This document shows positions 43,775-54,927 of a stretch of 64,000 nt of DNA, piece by piece. Under the pieces are notes generated by a model, which was given only the letters and a program-made list of their open reading frames with translations, was not told where the DNA came from and made no database searches. Source of the DNA: Adenophora triphylla var. japonica (taxonomy: Eukaryota; Streptophyta; Magnoliopsida; Asterales; Campanulaceae); assembly GCA_022495995.1 (NCBI GenBank), contig JAFEMH010007457.1, positions 1 to 64,000 on the forward strand, in the 5' to 3' direction. The position numbers and the translations under genes are program-made. Each line of letters starts with the position of its first letter. The stretch's first letter is position 1.

Positions 43775-45255
43775 TGATGGATAAAATTCCACTGTGTAAT
43801 AAAAATGCCTTGCAAGTGTACAAGTCACCGAAGTAGCAATGTACAATAGTAAGGGTCGAACCATAGAGACTCGTGTGTTTAACAAGTTAATTCAAGTGGT
43901 GCAGAAAGTAACAAAAAGGGGTTTTTGATTTGGTTGATTAACTAAATTACTAACGCGAGAAATTAAACTATTTAATTGAAGAAAACAAATAAACAAGAAA
44001 CAAGGGTTTAATCAGATCAAAGGAATTCACGGATTGGATTTCATAATTGTATCCCCTCTATGCTATGATTTTGATAACAAAAATAACAATCTCATTCAAA
44101 GATTCTTTCACTTGATTAAGGGTTGGAACGTTTGGTGTTCGAATTGCAACCCTAATATTTCTATCTTATTGTAAATTCCGGTAGGTCAAAACAACATTCA
44201 AGAAACTCATTAAGTCCATAAGAAATAAATAAATCTAGGTTGTCTTGTATTCCGGTAGGTCAACAATCCAACCTAATTGATGAATTAGTGTACTTTAAAT
44301 AAACCGTCCACGGTAGTGCAACAGTCTAAAACATAGTAAAGAATGATAATTAATTCATCAAACAAGAATGAGAGAGTTTGAAAGAATTAAAACTTAAATT
44401 AGCATAGAGGTTCCACAACTACTACATCCAATCCATAAAAAGGGAAAATTAGCTACTCATAATAAAAATTACAGAAATAAAATAAAACATAAAAATCATA
44501 AACCTGAATTGAAACGGAACGGAGGAAGTAATTATGTTTTTCTTTCTTTTGTGAGTACCACCGCTGAATTGATTCTCCCTAAAAGAACAATTACTCATAA
44601 ATATATATAAATACCTAGGTTTAAAATGAATTGGAAAAGAAATAGCCTAAAGGCCAACCCAATTCAGGCCCAGTTTCCGGCCCAAACCGCTTAGAAACTC
44701 CCGACTCGTGAAAAGTTCCTTGACTAGTGAAAACGAGTCGTGCCAACTCAGTCAAGTCGTTCTGATCAAATGCTCCGTTTTTTACATTTTTCCATCTTGG
44801 CCCAGCCTTGGCCCATTGTCCTTTACTTTGGCCTGGCCACTTTCAGCAATAACCTCGGCCATGACTTGCATTTGGCCAGCCTCATTTTCCTTGTTTTAGT
44901 ACCAAAAGTATATTCGTTTCGTCTCGCTATTTTGCCGTCGCACTTTGATCACTATAATAAATTCTTTTGCACTTCGATCTTTGAGATTTTATTTTTCACT
45001 TTAGCCCATGAATTTTTATAAATCAAATTCGTCCCAAATTTCCGTATTTTCAGTTTGGTCCCTGAATTTCCAATAAATTACAACTTGGCCCTTGAACTTC
45101 CAAAGTGGGTACAAATCCTCCGTTTTCAGCATTGTTGCACTTCAGTCCCTGAACTATCAAAACACTAACAAAATACATTAAATTCTCAAGATTTCAAACA
45201 GAAAATAAGCTTAGGAACATATCTTTTGGATGGGTAAAACCACATCCATCAAATA
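43775..45255 (-). repeat. Nested element 5' LTR (about 1.48 kb)
   Basis: Partner of 38023-39543. Its outer flank GTTGTACC (45256 onward) rejoins the interrupted integrase gene. Confidence 0.5.
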
Positions 45256-46112
45256 GTTGTACCATCGTGGCCGTTTGATACGTGGGGAATTGATCTAATC
45301 GGGCCGTTCCCAACTGCCCGAGGAGGCATTAAGTATACCGTGGTGGCCGTGGATTATTTTACAAAGTGGACAGAAGCAAAGGCCTTAGCCACTATCTCCG
45401 AGGAGAATGTTATTAACTTCGTCCACGATCACATATGGTGCAGATTTGGGGTTTCCCGAGCAATAGTCTCGGACAATGGCACTCAGTTCTCTACGAAATT
45501 CACAGCTGAATGTAAGAGAATGAAAGTACAACACTGCCAGTCTGCAGTCGCTTATCCCCAGGGGAACGACCAAGCTGAGGCCGCAAACAAGTTAGTCATG
45601 TCCGCCCTAAAGAAAAATTTAGAAGGATGAGGCGGACGATGACTGGACGAGCTCCAGACCGCGTTATGGGTTGTCCGCACGACGATCAGAAATTCAATAG
45701 GCGAAACTTCTTTCTCACTCACGTATGGGTCAAAGTCAATGGCTCCAGTTGAGGTAGCCCTACTCTCATACAGAGTCACATACTTCAATGAGTCTCAAAA
45801 TGAGGCAAACAGAAGGTATGACCTGGACGATCTCGAAGAAAAGAGAATATGAGCAAATGAAAAAATGGTAAATTATAAGCAAAAAGCGAAGAAGCATCAT
45901 GATAAGAGAGTGAATAAGAGAAGTTTTTCGGTTGGAGAAATGTTGAGGTACAAGGAACCCAAGCTGGTTTCCACAAGCTCTCCCCGAACTGGAAAGGTCA
46001 GTACAAAGTTACCCAAATAATCAAAGAGGGTACCTACAGATTGCGGAGAAAGGAAGGAAAAGACCTCAAGAACGCTTGGAATAGCGATCACCTTAGAAAG
46101 TATTTCTTTTAA
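45256..46112 (+). pseudogene. Integrase catalytic core and C-terminal part (after the nested insertion)
   Basis: Core motifs: WGIDLIGPFPTARGGIKY with the first catalytic Asp, FGVSRAIVSDNGTQFSTKF with the second, and YPQGNDQAEAANKLV with the Glu, so the DDE triad is complete. One in-frame TGA at 45628 replaces the expected Trp before the GWLDELQ-type motif, and later stops and shifts break the C-terminus (SVGEMLRYKEPKLVS remains readable). It ends near 46110. With 37798-38022 it forms one integrase gene split by the nested element. Confidence 0.5.
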
Positions 46113-47166
46113 AATCTTTGTAATATGTAAAGGTGAAAGAGGCAATGAATGTATGATTATTCCAAATTTTTTGTGCAAACTTAGTATTAAGAACTGTTGT
46201 AGCAATATTTCCACCAGCCTCAAAAGCTAAAGTGGATGCCCGCAAGCGGATGCCAATGGGTAAAAGGGCCAACATATGAGCCCCTACCTGCTGATGCGCA
46301 AAGATCCATCAAGATTGCACGCCTATATGTGTACAAAGGCCATTAAGCCCGTATTCGATCGCGGACAAGACTCTCCGTCCTGTCCGCGTGAACCACCATA
46401 AATAAGTGGATATAGATATAAGTGAGGACAAAGGCCAAAGTCCGAACCCACTAAATGTGTGTAGGCCTTAGTTGGCTGTTGACCGCACGCCTGTATGTAC
46501 AAAGGCCAACATATGAGCCCGTTACATGATTGCCACAAGACTCCAAAGAGTCAGACCGCGTGAACCACCAATAGTGGATACAGATGTCGGTGGGTTAAAA
46601 GGCCAATATGCCCCAACCTACTGTTGCGTGGACTATTGCCTCACAGCCACAATCTGCTTGCCCAATAAAAGAAGCTTGCCTTGGCTCTTTTAAAATTACA
46701 CCACGGATTTATAAAATCTAAATAAGTGTAAGTGGAAAGGAGTGATCAAAGAAGTTTTAAAAGCCAAATAGATAAAATAAGGTCAAGACCTCAAAATTGT
46801 CCAAGGCCATAACAAACGCGATCATAGAGAAAAAGAGCTGACTCTCATAAAAAAATCCAAGAGATTTTGAATAAAGGGATAGGAAAACTCATAAATGTGG
46901 TCAGAAGGCCTACTATGCCCCTGACCGCGACATTGAGTCCAAAACAGTCATTCCATGTTTGAAAAGCTGAAAAAAGGAAGAGCAAGAATACAAGCTTAAA
47001 CTAAAAGCATTGACACTATGTGTCAAAAGTGTTCATACATTGCAAAAACTTGAAACAGCCTAAATTAAAGACAAGGTAAAAATAATTGAAAAATTCTTCT
47101 TATAACATAGAAAAACTGATTTACAGAATCCTACAATCTATTACAAAGAAAAACAAAAGAAAAATC
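46113..47166. repeat. 3' untranslated region with a degenerate repeat of about 170 bp
   Basis: The phrase gcacgcctatatgtgtacaa, then aggccattaagcccg, a gccacaagactc-type segment and gcgtgaaccaccataaata starts near 46318 and again near 46487, with further partial pieces to 46620. The rest shows no gene. It separates the sense integrase from the end of the antisense gene. Confidence 0.5.
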
Positions 47167-50100
47167 CTAAGCTAAAGGCGCTGAGTCCTTGGGATCGGTA
47201 GAAGCATTCTCCTTTGCCGTTTCAGACCCAGGCGTTGGAGAGGGAAGATTGACAGTTGTGGTTAGGTCCGTGATAAGCTCAGAAGGAGCTGCTGGAGCTG
47301 GAGCTGACTGAGGCGGAAATACATCACTAATTGCAGGCCCGTTGGGGAACAGGCTAGCAACCGTGGCTTCAAAGGATAGATTTGCTTGTCCGAACCTCAG
47401 CTTATCTAGCTCACTCCTGAGGCTGGAAGCGGTGACCGCGGCCACAGGAGGCAAGGAGGAGGCCCCTGCGAGCTCTAAGTTGGCTATCTCATCCGCAGTC
47501 AGAGGGACCAATGCGTGCCCGGGTAGGCAGAGATCATCTGTGGAGATCAAAAAGCCTATAATGGCCAATTGCTCCGCAGAGAACTTGCCCGTAGCAGCAA
47601 AGTTCCTTAGCTGCGTCGATAAACCGAGCTCATACTGGACAGGAGACTCATCCAGAATTTTCTCCTTGCACTCCTCGTAGTTCTTGTACTGCTCCACAGC
47701 TCCCTTGCGAGCAGCCTCCAGAATGGATTCCCTCTCCGACTTAAATTGCCTCAGGGGAAGCAGTTGATCGGATAGACTGTCCACAGACTGCTCCAAGGTC
47801 TACATAGTCTTCTTGGAGGCCTCCAGCTTGACTGCAAGCTCCTCATTCCTCTTCTCGAGCTCAGCCTTGTGCCCACGGAGCTCATCCCGCTGTCTCTTGT
47901 ATTTATCAGAGTCCTTCTCGGCCACCTCAAGCCGATCTGTGAAGCTCTTCAGATCTGCTTCCTTTTCAGTCAGCGAGACCATTAGGGCATTTACCTGCTC
48001 CTCAGCCTTGGCCAAAAGCTTAGACTTTTCAGTGTAAGTCTTGGTATGATCAGAAAATAGGGTGGCCTGCTCATCGTTGATCTCCCTCATCCTCATGGAC
48101 TTGTTGGCCATCTGCGAGCAAAGACATAAAAACAATTAGAAATATGCAGTCACGAAAAGTAGTGATTCAGCATCAAGAGGAGCATTACCTCAATGGCCAT
48201 TAAGCCCATATCTCCGGAGAGGGCGGCAGAGTTCATCTTGGAGACTACACTCGTATAAAAGTCAGGGGTATAGAGCCTATTTAACGCTCCTTGCCCGATC
48301 ATGGAGTTGTAGCCTCCACGATAGTAAGGATCCACCCCTTTGATTTCGGGGATTTTCTCAATCTTCTCCTTCAGACTCCTGGCCGGATCGCGCAGTTCAT
48401 TGGGAACCACGGGATAGGAGTCCGAGCAGACGGTCCTCCCTTTATTCAAAGGAGGAGTGGAGCCTAAGCCAGTGGAGGCTTGGGCATGTGTTATCTCCGC
48501 CCCCCTATGAGTTTTTTACGGTCTATCCTTGCTCGCAGCATTATCAGGAGCAGACCTCTTCCTTGATTGGTCCACGGGGCCGGTATGCCCGGAAGCTATT
48601 GTGCGGCCAGGAGGGCTGGAACCGCGAGCAGATGATGGTGGAGATCCTCCACGAGGAGGGGGCAGAGGCAGGTCTTTGGTCTGTGGGATCCCCTTACCCG
48701 CGGCCAGAGTGGCACCGGTCTGCCTATCAACAACGGGCGGAATGGCGCCCTTTGGCAGAGATTTTCCCAAAGCAGCTTGTCTGGCCGCTTCTTGTCTCTC
48801 TTCATAAGCTAGTTTTCGAGCCTTCGGTTGAGCGGGATTAGGTTTACTCATATTCAACTGGATCTACTCTGAAAGAAAAAAGACTTGATTAGACGATAGT
48901 TCAAAAAGTCAGAAGCAATTAAAGGCAGTTATCAAGAGAATAGAGATCATTCCGCGCCCATCATGCAAGTTTTGCAATCAGCCTCAAAGGCAAAAAATTC
49001 ATGAACCCTCCAGTCAGGATCACGGAGCTGGGGTTCAATGGCTACCCTAGGAGCATAAGGAAGACCTTCCCTTTGGGGGGGCCACCCCGGTGTAGATCAG
49101 TAGTGGCTCATCGCTTACTATAGCGCTCACATCAAAAACTGGTTGCTCCTTCTCGGTCACAAACTGGGCCAGAAAGAGGGCTAGAGCAACCTGGAGGTCC
49201 TCGGACGCAGCAGGGTCAGAATAAGAAGTAGCAGCAATCCTAAGAGGAACCGGGTTGGAAGGTTTAGCAAAGGACCACCCAAACCTAGACTCTATGACCA
49301 AGATATTCCTCTGGTTCCATTGGTCAAATTTGTTTGTTGGGGCAGAAAAGGTGCGGGGAGAATTGTATTTTTCCTTCAGGCCAAGGTTGCCATTGGTTAT
49401 CTGATTCTGATAAAAGGCATACGGAGGGTGGGTTCAAAACCAAATAGCCTACAGATGGCTATGAAGGAAACCAAGACTCTAATGGTATTTGGAGTCAGGT
49501 TCATGGGGAGACAACGGGTGAAATTAAGGAACTTATTGATAAAAGGGTCTAGTGGAAGCCTCAGTTCGTTCTCGAACTGGACCCCATAGAAAATGCAGGC
49601 CCTATTGTCCTCTCGGACATCAGCTACAGTCTCCGGTCTTAGCCTTCCTTTCTTCGTCTCCACTTCAAGAAGAGGGCGGACCCGAAACTGATTGGGGTCA
49701 ACATTATAGGTGTTATATACTTCTGACTCCCAGTCAATAGGGGCCACCTCCTTACCCTCTTTCGGCCACAGCCAAGATTTACATCAGCAGTGTGGCTCTT
49801 TTCGCGGGCAGGGATCTCCTCCTCAGAATCTTCCCCAAAGGCATCAACAATCCTCGTTGCCTTCTGAGATGTGCCCGCGGCTATACGATCTACCTCCTCG
49901 CGGGTATCTTCCACTGTCTCCGCGCTTTGAGAGCCAAAGAGACTAGAAGATGACCCCTTTGAGGGCTCCACCTCCGGTTCATCCTCTCTGCCTCCGTCCA
50001 CCTCCGTCTCCATCTCATCAAGGTCCTCACTACTACTCAGGTCCACCACGGGCACATCAGGGGCGTCGGTCTAGACCTCGGGAAATATTGTGTTCAAAGG

Positions 50101-50522
50101 CTCAACGTCTAGGGGAGCACTCTTATCTTCTGCGGCCAGGCACTGGTACTTATTCATTTGGTCAGGATCCATGAGTTCCACTTTCTCCCAATTGGTTATC
50201 ACACTAGGGTTATGAATCGCTCTCCTCACCAGTTCAACGGCGTTCAAAGCCTGATCTCTCTCTCTCTCTCGGGGAAACCTGCACAAAACCCCCATCACAA
50301 AATTTATTAATCTATTGGTGTCCCCTAACACCTCTACATCACCGTTCACAAGCAATTTCTCCTTGGCCTCCCACAACCGAGGTGGGATAAAAGGCCCCCA
50401 CTGATATTTCTCACAGAAATACTGGAAGCACTCCATAGATAGCCTAAGCCAGGCAAAGGCCACCTTCCTGTATATCCCTCCTGACTGTTTACAAACAACG
50501 AAGAGATCTGGAGTGGTTCCAT
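47167..50522 (-). pseudogene. Antisense gene of the Tat element, Transposase_28-like ('putative gypsy type transposon') protein
   Basis: A chain of minus-strand frames covers 3.3 kb. In order: a region with FAWLRLSMECFQYFCEKYQW (50463-50071); an acidic Ser/Glu segment (50055-49790); a Transposase_28-like domain (49747-49397: IFYGVQFENELRLPLDPFIN, LTPNTIRVLVSFIAICRLFG); a Pro/Arg/Ser segment (48857-48516); NELRDPARSLKEKIEKIPEI (48449-48190); a heptad-rich coiled coil (48111-47800); and a tail to 47167. A clean 77-nt intron (48188-48112, GAG|GTAATG to TCGCAG|ATG, phase 0) joins the last but one blocks. A TATA box precedes it. Such antisense genes are known from Grande and Retand; their role is unknown. 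Other junctions are shifted or contain unresolved introns, so the exact product is uncertain. Confidence 0.5.
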
Positions 50523-50629
50523 CTCCTAATTCTAAGAGGAAAACGCTAAGTAGGAGCGACTAAATTTTCTCTCTCTAGCAATTTGAAGGCTTGAAAATGA
50601 TAAAAGGGTTTTGAGGGTTGAAGGGTTTG

Positions 50630-50640
50630 TATTTATAGGC
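50630..50640 (-). promoter_or_regulatory. TATA box of the antisense gene
   Basis: Minus strand GGCCTATAAATACAAACCC, about 115 bp before the first possible ATG (50522) and within 400 bp of the 3' LTR. It gives the antisense gene its own promoter, separate from the LTR promoters. Confidence 0.5.
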
Positions 50641-51014
50641 CTAGCTATACGGGTTGACCCGTATTAAATAGCCCACAAACCGTTCCCCTCAAACCACGAA
50701 CCGGCGCCAAATGTGTGGAAATTCAAAAATTCGTCAGTCGGCATTTATTGCGCCTCTTGGATGGCTGACACGTACCCTCCGTACCTATCATGCGCTGTCT
50801 CTTCTCCTGCCAAGGGGCCCACCAGATTAACCGAGAGGCAGAGCCTTAAAGCTTCCACAAGCTTCCCCACGTGCCTCTCACATGCGCCTATTTGCACGGG
50901 AGGCAGAGCAAAAACTAGTGAAAAACGCAAACACTGGTGCCCGCCCAAGGAGCGATCTAACAGAACCGAGCTTAACTAGTAGCTCCTTGCTTAGACCATA
51001 AATAATCATTCACT

Positions 51015-51030
51015 TGGAGCTAGGGGCTAC
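51015..51030 (+). other. Polypurine tract of the Tat element
   Basis: GGAGCTAGGGGCTAC directly precedes TGATGAGCCC, the start of the 3' LTR. Confidence 0.5.
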
Positions 51031-51907
51031 TGATGAGCCCAGACCAGCAAGACCGGGCCCAAGCTCGGTCTGATCCAATGGCCCAACATGACGTGTCGTT
51101 ACCTAGACCGCCAGAGTCAAGACCGCGGACAGAGAGACCCTCAAGGTCAAGACCACGTTCCTCTCATCACATCCCAGTCAAGACCGAAGGGATCCTGACC
51201 GTCGGCCTGGTGACCGCAGGAGTTATGACCGCCCCATCAGTGCCCGCGTCAAATACCATTGACCGTGCCTAAGATGTTGACCGCGGTCTCATACCAGACT
51301 CCCGGTTATCTCACCAGAATCCCGGTTAATATCAAAGCTTATTGAGCAAGTTTACTGACTAGCTCTAACAGTACAGTAACCGGCTCACTCCCATCACATT
51401 TAATGTGGCTCAGTCAGGCGCCTACTATTGCATTTAATGCGCCGCGCCAAATACACGGCTCATGTCCCTTTCAGCGACATCCCCTCTGACAGTGAATCTT
51501 CCTTCTCTGACAGAGCCAATCAGATGCGGACACGTGTATCCGGTCAAAGACTAAAGTGCCCTTTAGGACTGACCTCACGGCTTACGTCAGCGAGGAGCTC
51601 CCCATTGCCTATAAATAGAAGACCTTTGTCCCCTTGGACAAGGTAAGTGTCAAATCTATATTGTAAGCCATATTGCTCAAACCCTAAACACACACACACT
51701 CTAAGACATTCCAAGGTCTTATTCTTAGGTGATTATATCCTTCATTGATATCTTATCTTCACACCCGAGGGCCTAAGTTGGATTAACATCCAACTTTGAC
51801 CTTAACGGTGCTTCATTTCTGTGTTGTGATCATAGGTACCGCACCAAACAAATATCCAGCCAGATATCCTTCGAACCGCTCTGACCCTGAAATTCGTGGC
51901 GTCATCA
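51031..51907 (+). repeat. 3' LTR of the Tat-type element (877 bp)
   Basis: Partner of 32001-32869, with TATA box at 51610-51618. Differences include an insertion near 51210-51235 (gtgaccgcaggagttatgac-type phrase) absent from the 5' LTR. Ends GGCGTCATCA followed by AGAGA. Confidence 0.5.
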
Positions 51908-51912
51908 AGAGA

Positions 51913-52756
51913 AGAGGCGGGTTTGATTCGACTGGGCAAAGGTAGAGAGAGGATAATTTTTGGAATTGTGGCCGGGGAAGAAAGAAGTGGCCGGTAAAGA
52001 ATGGCTGGATTGAGACTCATATGGGCTGGGGAGGTTGAGGGCGACGACAAGAGCGGCGTGGGAGGGCGAGACGTCGACGGTGGCAGGTGAGGCAAGAGTG
52101 ATCGGTGATGAGCGAAGAAAGAGATGATTAGCGGTGGAGGAATTTGAATTTATTAGTATTTTTATATTTGACATAATTATTGATTTTAAAAAAAAAAAAG
52201 TAGCATAATTATTTGTATAAATTAAATTGTTTCCGTTTGTATAATGTGTTGTAAATATAAGTAGGAGAATAGTGGTAAATTGAATTTTGTTATGAAATTT
52301 ATGGATGTGAAATGCAATTTTTCAAAAATCATGTTAGTTTTTCATCCACTTTGTTAAGTTCCATTCAGTTTTTTGAACAGTCATCCAAAATTGATCTATA
52401 ATGCCACAAAATGACAACATGATGAATGAAATTGCAACAAATTGTGTGTTGGGACTCACATTGCAACTCGTGTGAAACTTTGGGGCAATAATGTGCCAGT
52501 TGTCCTAACTTTTGGCTAAAAATCTGCAGGTGAATTGTGGATATTTCTCATGGTATTATCCAAATATACGTACAAGATCAAATGCAGTCAGTCAGTCAGT
52601 CATAAATGGGTGTCTGAAAGAAGAATAAAAATGAGGAAAAAATTGAATAGTGTGTTAACATACATTTAAGTTACTATCCCTTTGTGAATAGTAGCGTAAG
52701 GTCACTTGTCAAGCATTTCCAATGGAACCTATATAATCCTATTCCTGGTTTTGACA
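51913..52756. other. Spacer right of the Tat element
   Basis: No gene seen. A GC-richer, CT-strand-biased stretch (51913-52140) is the other half of the split insertion locus. The rest is AT-rich with a short (cagt)n-like run near 52585. Confidence 0.5.
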
Positions 52757-53970
52757 TTACCAAGAAGCTAATGTGACAGCAAGTCAAGCAGCCTGCACGC
52801 AAGTATCACTGGAGATGAGGCTACTATATGGCCATCGCTTTATTGCCATTTTGAAATACAGATAACGACACTTACACTTTTGGCCTCTTGCCCATCCCAC
52901 AAGCTATTGGGGAGTGGAGTGGAGGGGAGGAGAGAGAGAAAAAAAATCCAAGTTAACTGCACTTAATTATGTAAGAGCATGCACAATGGTAAGCGAAATT
53001 TTTGCTATATGACGAGCGAAATTGGTGTTTTAGCGAATTTTCACTCACAAAAACTGATATTCTGCAGTGGCGAGCGAAATTTTCGCTCAAAACATTTTAT
53101 AATTAATAAATAAAATATTTATTTCATTTATAAATTAGTGATATAAATTAGTTTTTTTATTCGTTCACATTACAAATTTTTTTTTTAAAATTATATTTTA
53201 TTGTAATTGCATTTTTTTTTATATAAAATACTGATAAATAAACATTAAGTTGGATAAGACAAATCAACTTTAACAACTATAATTTATTGAATTCCTGACT
53301 CTTGACAAATAATGGAAATGAGTTGAAATTAAAGTTGACCGTGACAAATCATACACCACACATGTGAACTTGCTCAGAGTTTTTCCATTTATTTGTATAC
53401 TAGTATCCAATTTTTTTTAAAAAAAATGATTAGACTATATAATATATGTGTGGACAAAAGAACTAGATTCCATGATAATAACCGGCTTCCTGATGTCAAT
53501 TCATTTATTGACCAATAAAATATAATTTTAAAAAAAAAATATTTTGTAATGTGAACGAATAAAAAAACTAATTTATATCACTAATTTATGAATAAAATAA
53601 ATATTTTATTTATTAATTATAAAAATGTTTTAAGCGAAAATTTCGCTCACCACCACTGCAGGTATCAGTTTTTGTGAGCGAAAATTCGCTCAAACACCGG
53701 TTTCGCTCATTATTCGTAGGCAAAAATTTCGCTCACCATGCTCTTACATAATTAATTAAGTGCAGTTAACTTGGACTTTTTTTCTCTCTCTCCTCCCCTC
53801 CACTCCACTCCCCAATAGCTTGTGGGATGGGCAAGAGGCCAAAAGTGTAAGTGTCGTTATCTGTATTTCAAAATGGCAATAAAGCGATGGCCATATAGTA
53901 GCCTCATCTCCAGTGATACTTGCGTGCAGGCTGCTTGACTTGCTGTCACATTACATTAGCTTCTCGGTAG
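52757..53970. repeat. Large inverted repeat, arms about 450 bp, loop about 300 bp
   Basis: The left arm (about 52757-53203) and right arm (about 53511-53970) are near-perfect reverse complements through agaagctaatg, gcaagtcaagcagcctgcac, gccatcgctttattgccatt, the purine run gtggaggggaggagagagag, and tttattcgttcacattacaa. The inner part is a MITE with long inverted ends (52976-53747), but the outer about 220 bp on each side are host-type sequence also found once near 25125-25265. The loop contains no gene. An RNA through it would fold into a long hairpin. Confidence 0.5.
52976..53747. mobile_element. MITE-like element with GAGCATGCACAATGG ends and GCGAAA repeats
   Basis: The left end gagcatgcacaatggtaagc and right end ctcaccatgctc are inverted. 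Many copies of agcgaaattttcgct-type motifs lie near both ends. Ends of the GAGCATNCACAATGG kind are frequent in plant MITEs. Two shorter relatives with the same tcgctcaccattgcag end lie at 54240-54405. Confidence 0.5.
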
Positions 53971-54239
53971 AGTTATGCCATTCATTTGATTTGACAAAAC
54001 ATAACAAAGAACACACATTTATTCACAACAGAATATGTAAAAAAAAAAAAGGGTTTTTTTTTTATTTTTTGAACTTAAGCTTATAAAGAGAAAGTAGAGA
54101 AGAAGAGGTGTGAATAACCTATACAATATTAGACTCTATTTATAGACGAAAAAATTATGAACTTTTTTGATAAATTGCATAAACAACGTTGTTTGGGATA
54201 AATCAAAATTAAAAAATAAACTTTTAATCCATTTTGGGT

Positions 54240-54405
54240 TCGAACAAATTTTCGCTCACGATTTCGCTCAAACTTTAAACGAAACAGTTTCGCTCATGGG
54301 TCCGAGCGAAAATTCGCTCACCATTGCAGCAGTTTCGCTCAAACTTTAAGCGAAACAGTTTCGCTCATGGGTCTGAGCGAAAATTCACTCACCATTGCAG
54401 AAGGA
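54240..54405. repeat. Two tandem copies (about 72 bp) of GCGAAA-rich sequence
   Basis: The unit tttcgctcaaactttaaacg, then aaacagtttcgctcatgggt and gagcgaaaattcgctcacca, is present twice with few differences (about 54262-54333, 54334-54405). Related to the ends of the MITE at 52976-53747. Lies 500-700 bp upstream of the UGT start. Confidence 0.5.
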
Positions 54406-54819
54406 TCCGCAACTAAGTGTTCTTTCAATGAAGTAACATTTCGCCTACAATAAAAGATCAAACTTATCTACACAGAGCCTTCAAAGTTCCCGGGACTTCT
54501 TTGCATAATTATTTAACAAAATCTAGAAGGTAATAGCACAAAAAGTCACATGACCGGTCCAATTCACTACTTTGGAAATAATGAATGCATGAATTATTGA
54601 AAGAAGACCACCTCTCTAACTGCATAAGAAACTTCCAAAACCCCATTTAATTGGCAAAGGTCAACTTGCTACTTGCAAATGTACACTACAGTACAGTGAA
54701 ATGAATCTTTCAACCATGGCTGCTATATAGCTGAAATAATGACTACTCACAATATTTATGACTATTACCACCAAGTAACAAGAAAAATAATTATTTCAAC
54801 ATCCAATCCAAGTAAGAGT

Positions 54820-54826
54820 TATAAAA
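54820..54826 (+). promoter_or_regulatory. TATA box of the UGT gene
   Basis: TATAAAA in gagttataaaaagggg, 108 bp before the ATG at 54928; expected leader about 75-80 nt. Confidence 0.5.
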
Positions 54827-54927
54827 AGGGGTCTCCAGATTTGCAGAAGATAGGCTTCACTACACAATTTTTTTTTAAAAAAAAAAAAGGAAAGAGAAGA
54901 GAAGAAAGAAGCAAATCTTAACTTGCA

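Larger units (their letters stand above)
38023..45255 (-). mobile_element. Athila-type Gag-only LTR element (TR-GAG), nested
   Basis: LTRs at 38023-39543 and 43775-45255 surround one minus-strand Gag-protease frame and no RT, RNase H or integrase. Primer site TGGCGCCGTTGCCGGGGA (43768-43751, minus) and polypurine tract GGTAAGTTTGGGGG (39557-39544) are intact. GTTGTAC flanks both sides; a 5-bp duplication is expected, so the exact outer ends are ambiguous by a few bases (the LTR proper reads TGATGG...CCATCA with AATA following both copies). Elements with only Gag between LTRs are known as TR-GAG and depend on autonomous relatives for copying. Confidence 0.5.
32001..51907 (+). mobile_element. 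Tat-type Gypsy retrotransposon, 19.9 kb including a nested element
   Basis: LTRs at 32001-32869 and 51031-51907, target duplication AGAGA at 31996-32000 and 51908-51912. Internal order on the plus strand: gag, protease, RT, RNase H, a second archaeal-type RNase H, integrase; then a long minus-strand gene (50522-47167). A second RNase H domain and an antisense gene near the 3' LTR are hallmarks of the Tat lineage (Retand, Grande, Ogre relatives). A 7.2-kb Gag-only element (38023-45255) is nested in the integrase; without it the element is about 12.7 kb. Several frameshifts and stops make it non-autonomous as sequenced. Confidence 0.5.

Noticed and set aside
38023..45255. Possibility that the Gag-protease frame belongs to the outer 19.9-kb element
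   Set aside because: It is on the opposite strand, has its own LTRs, primer site and polypurine tract, and the outer integrase resumes exactly at the flank.
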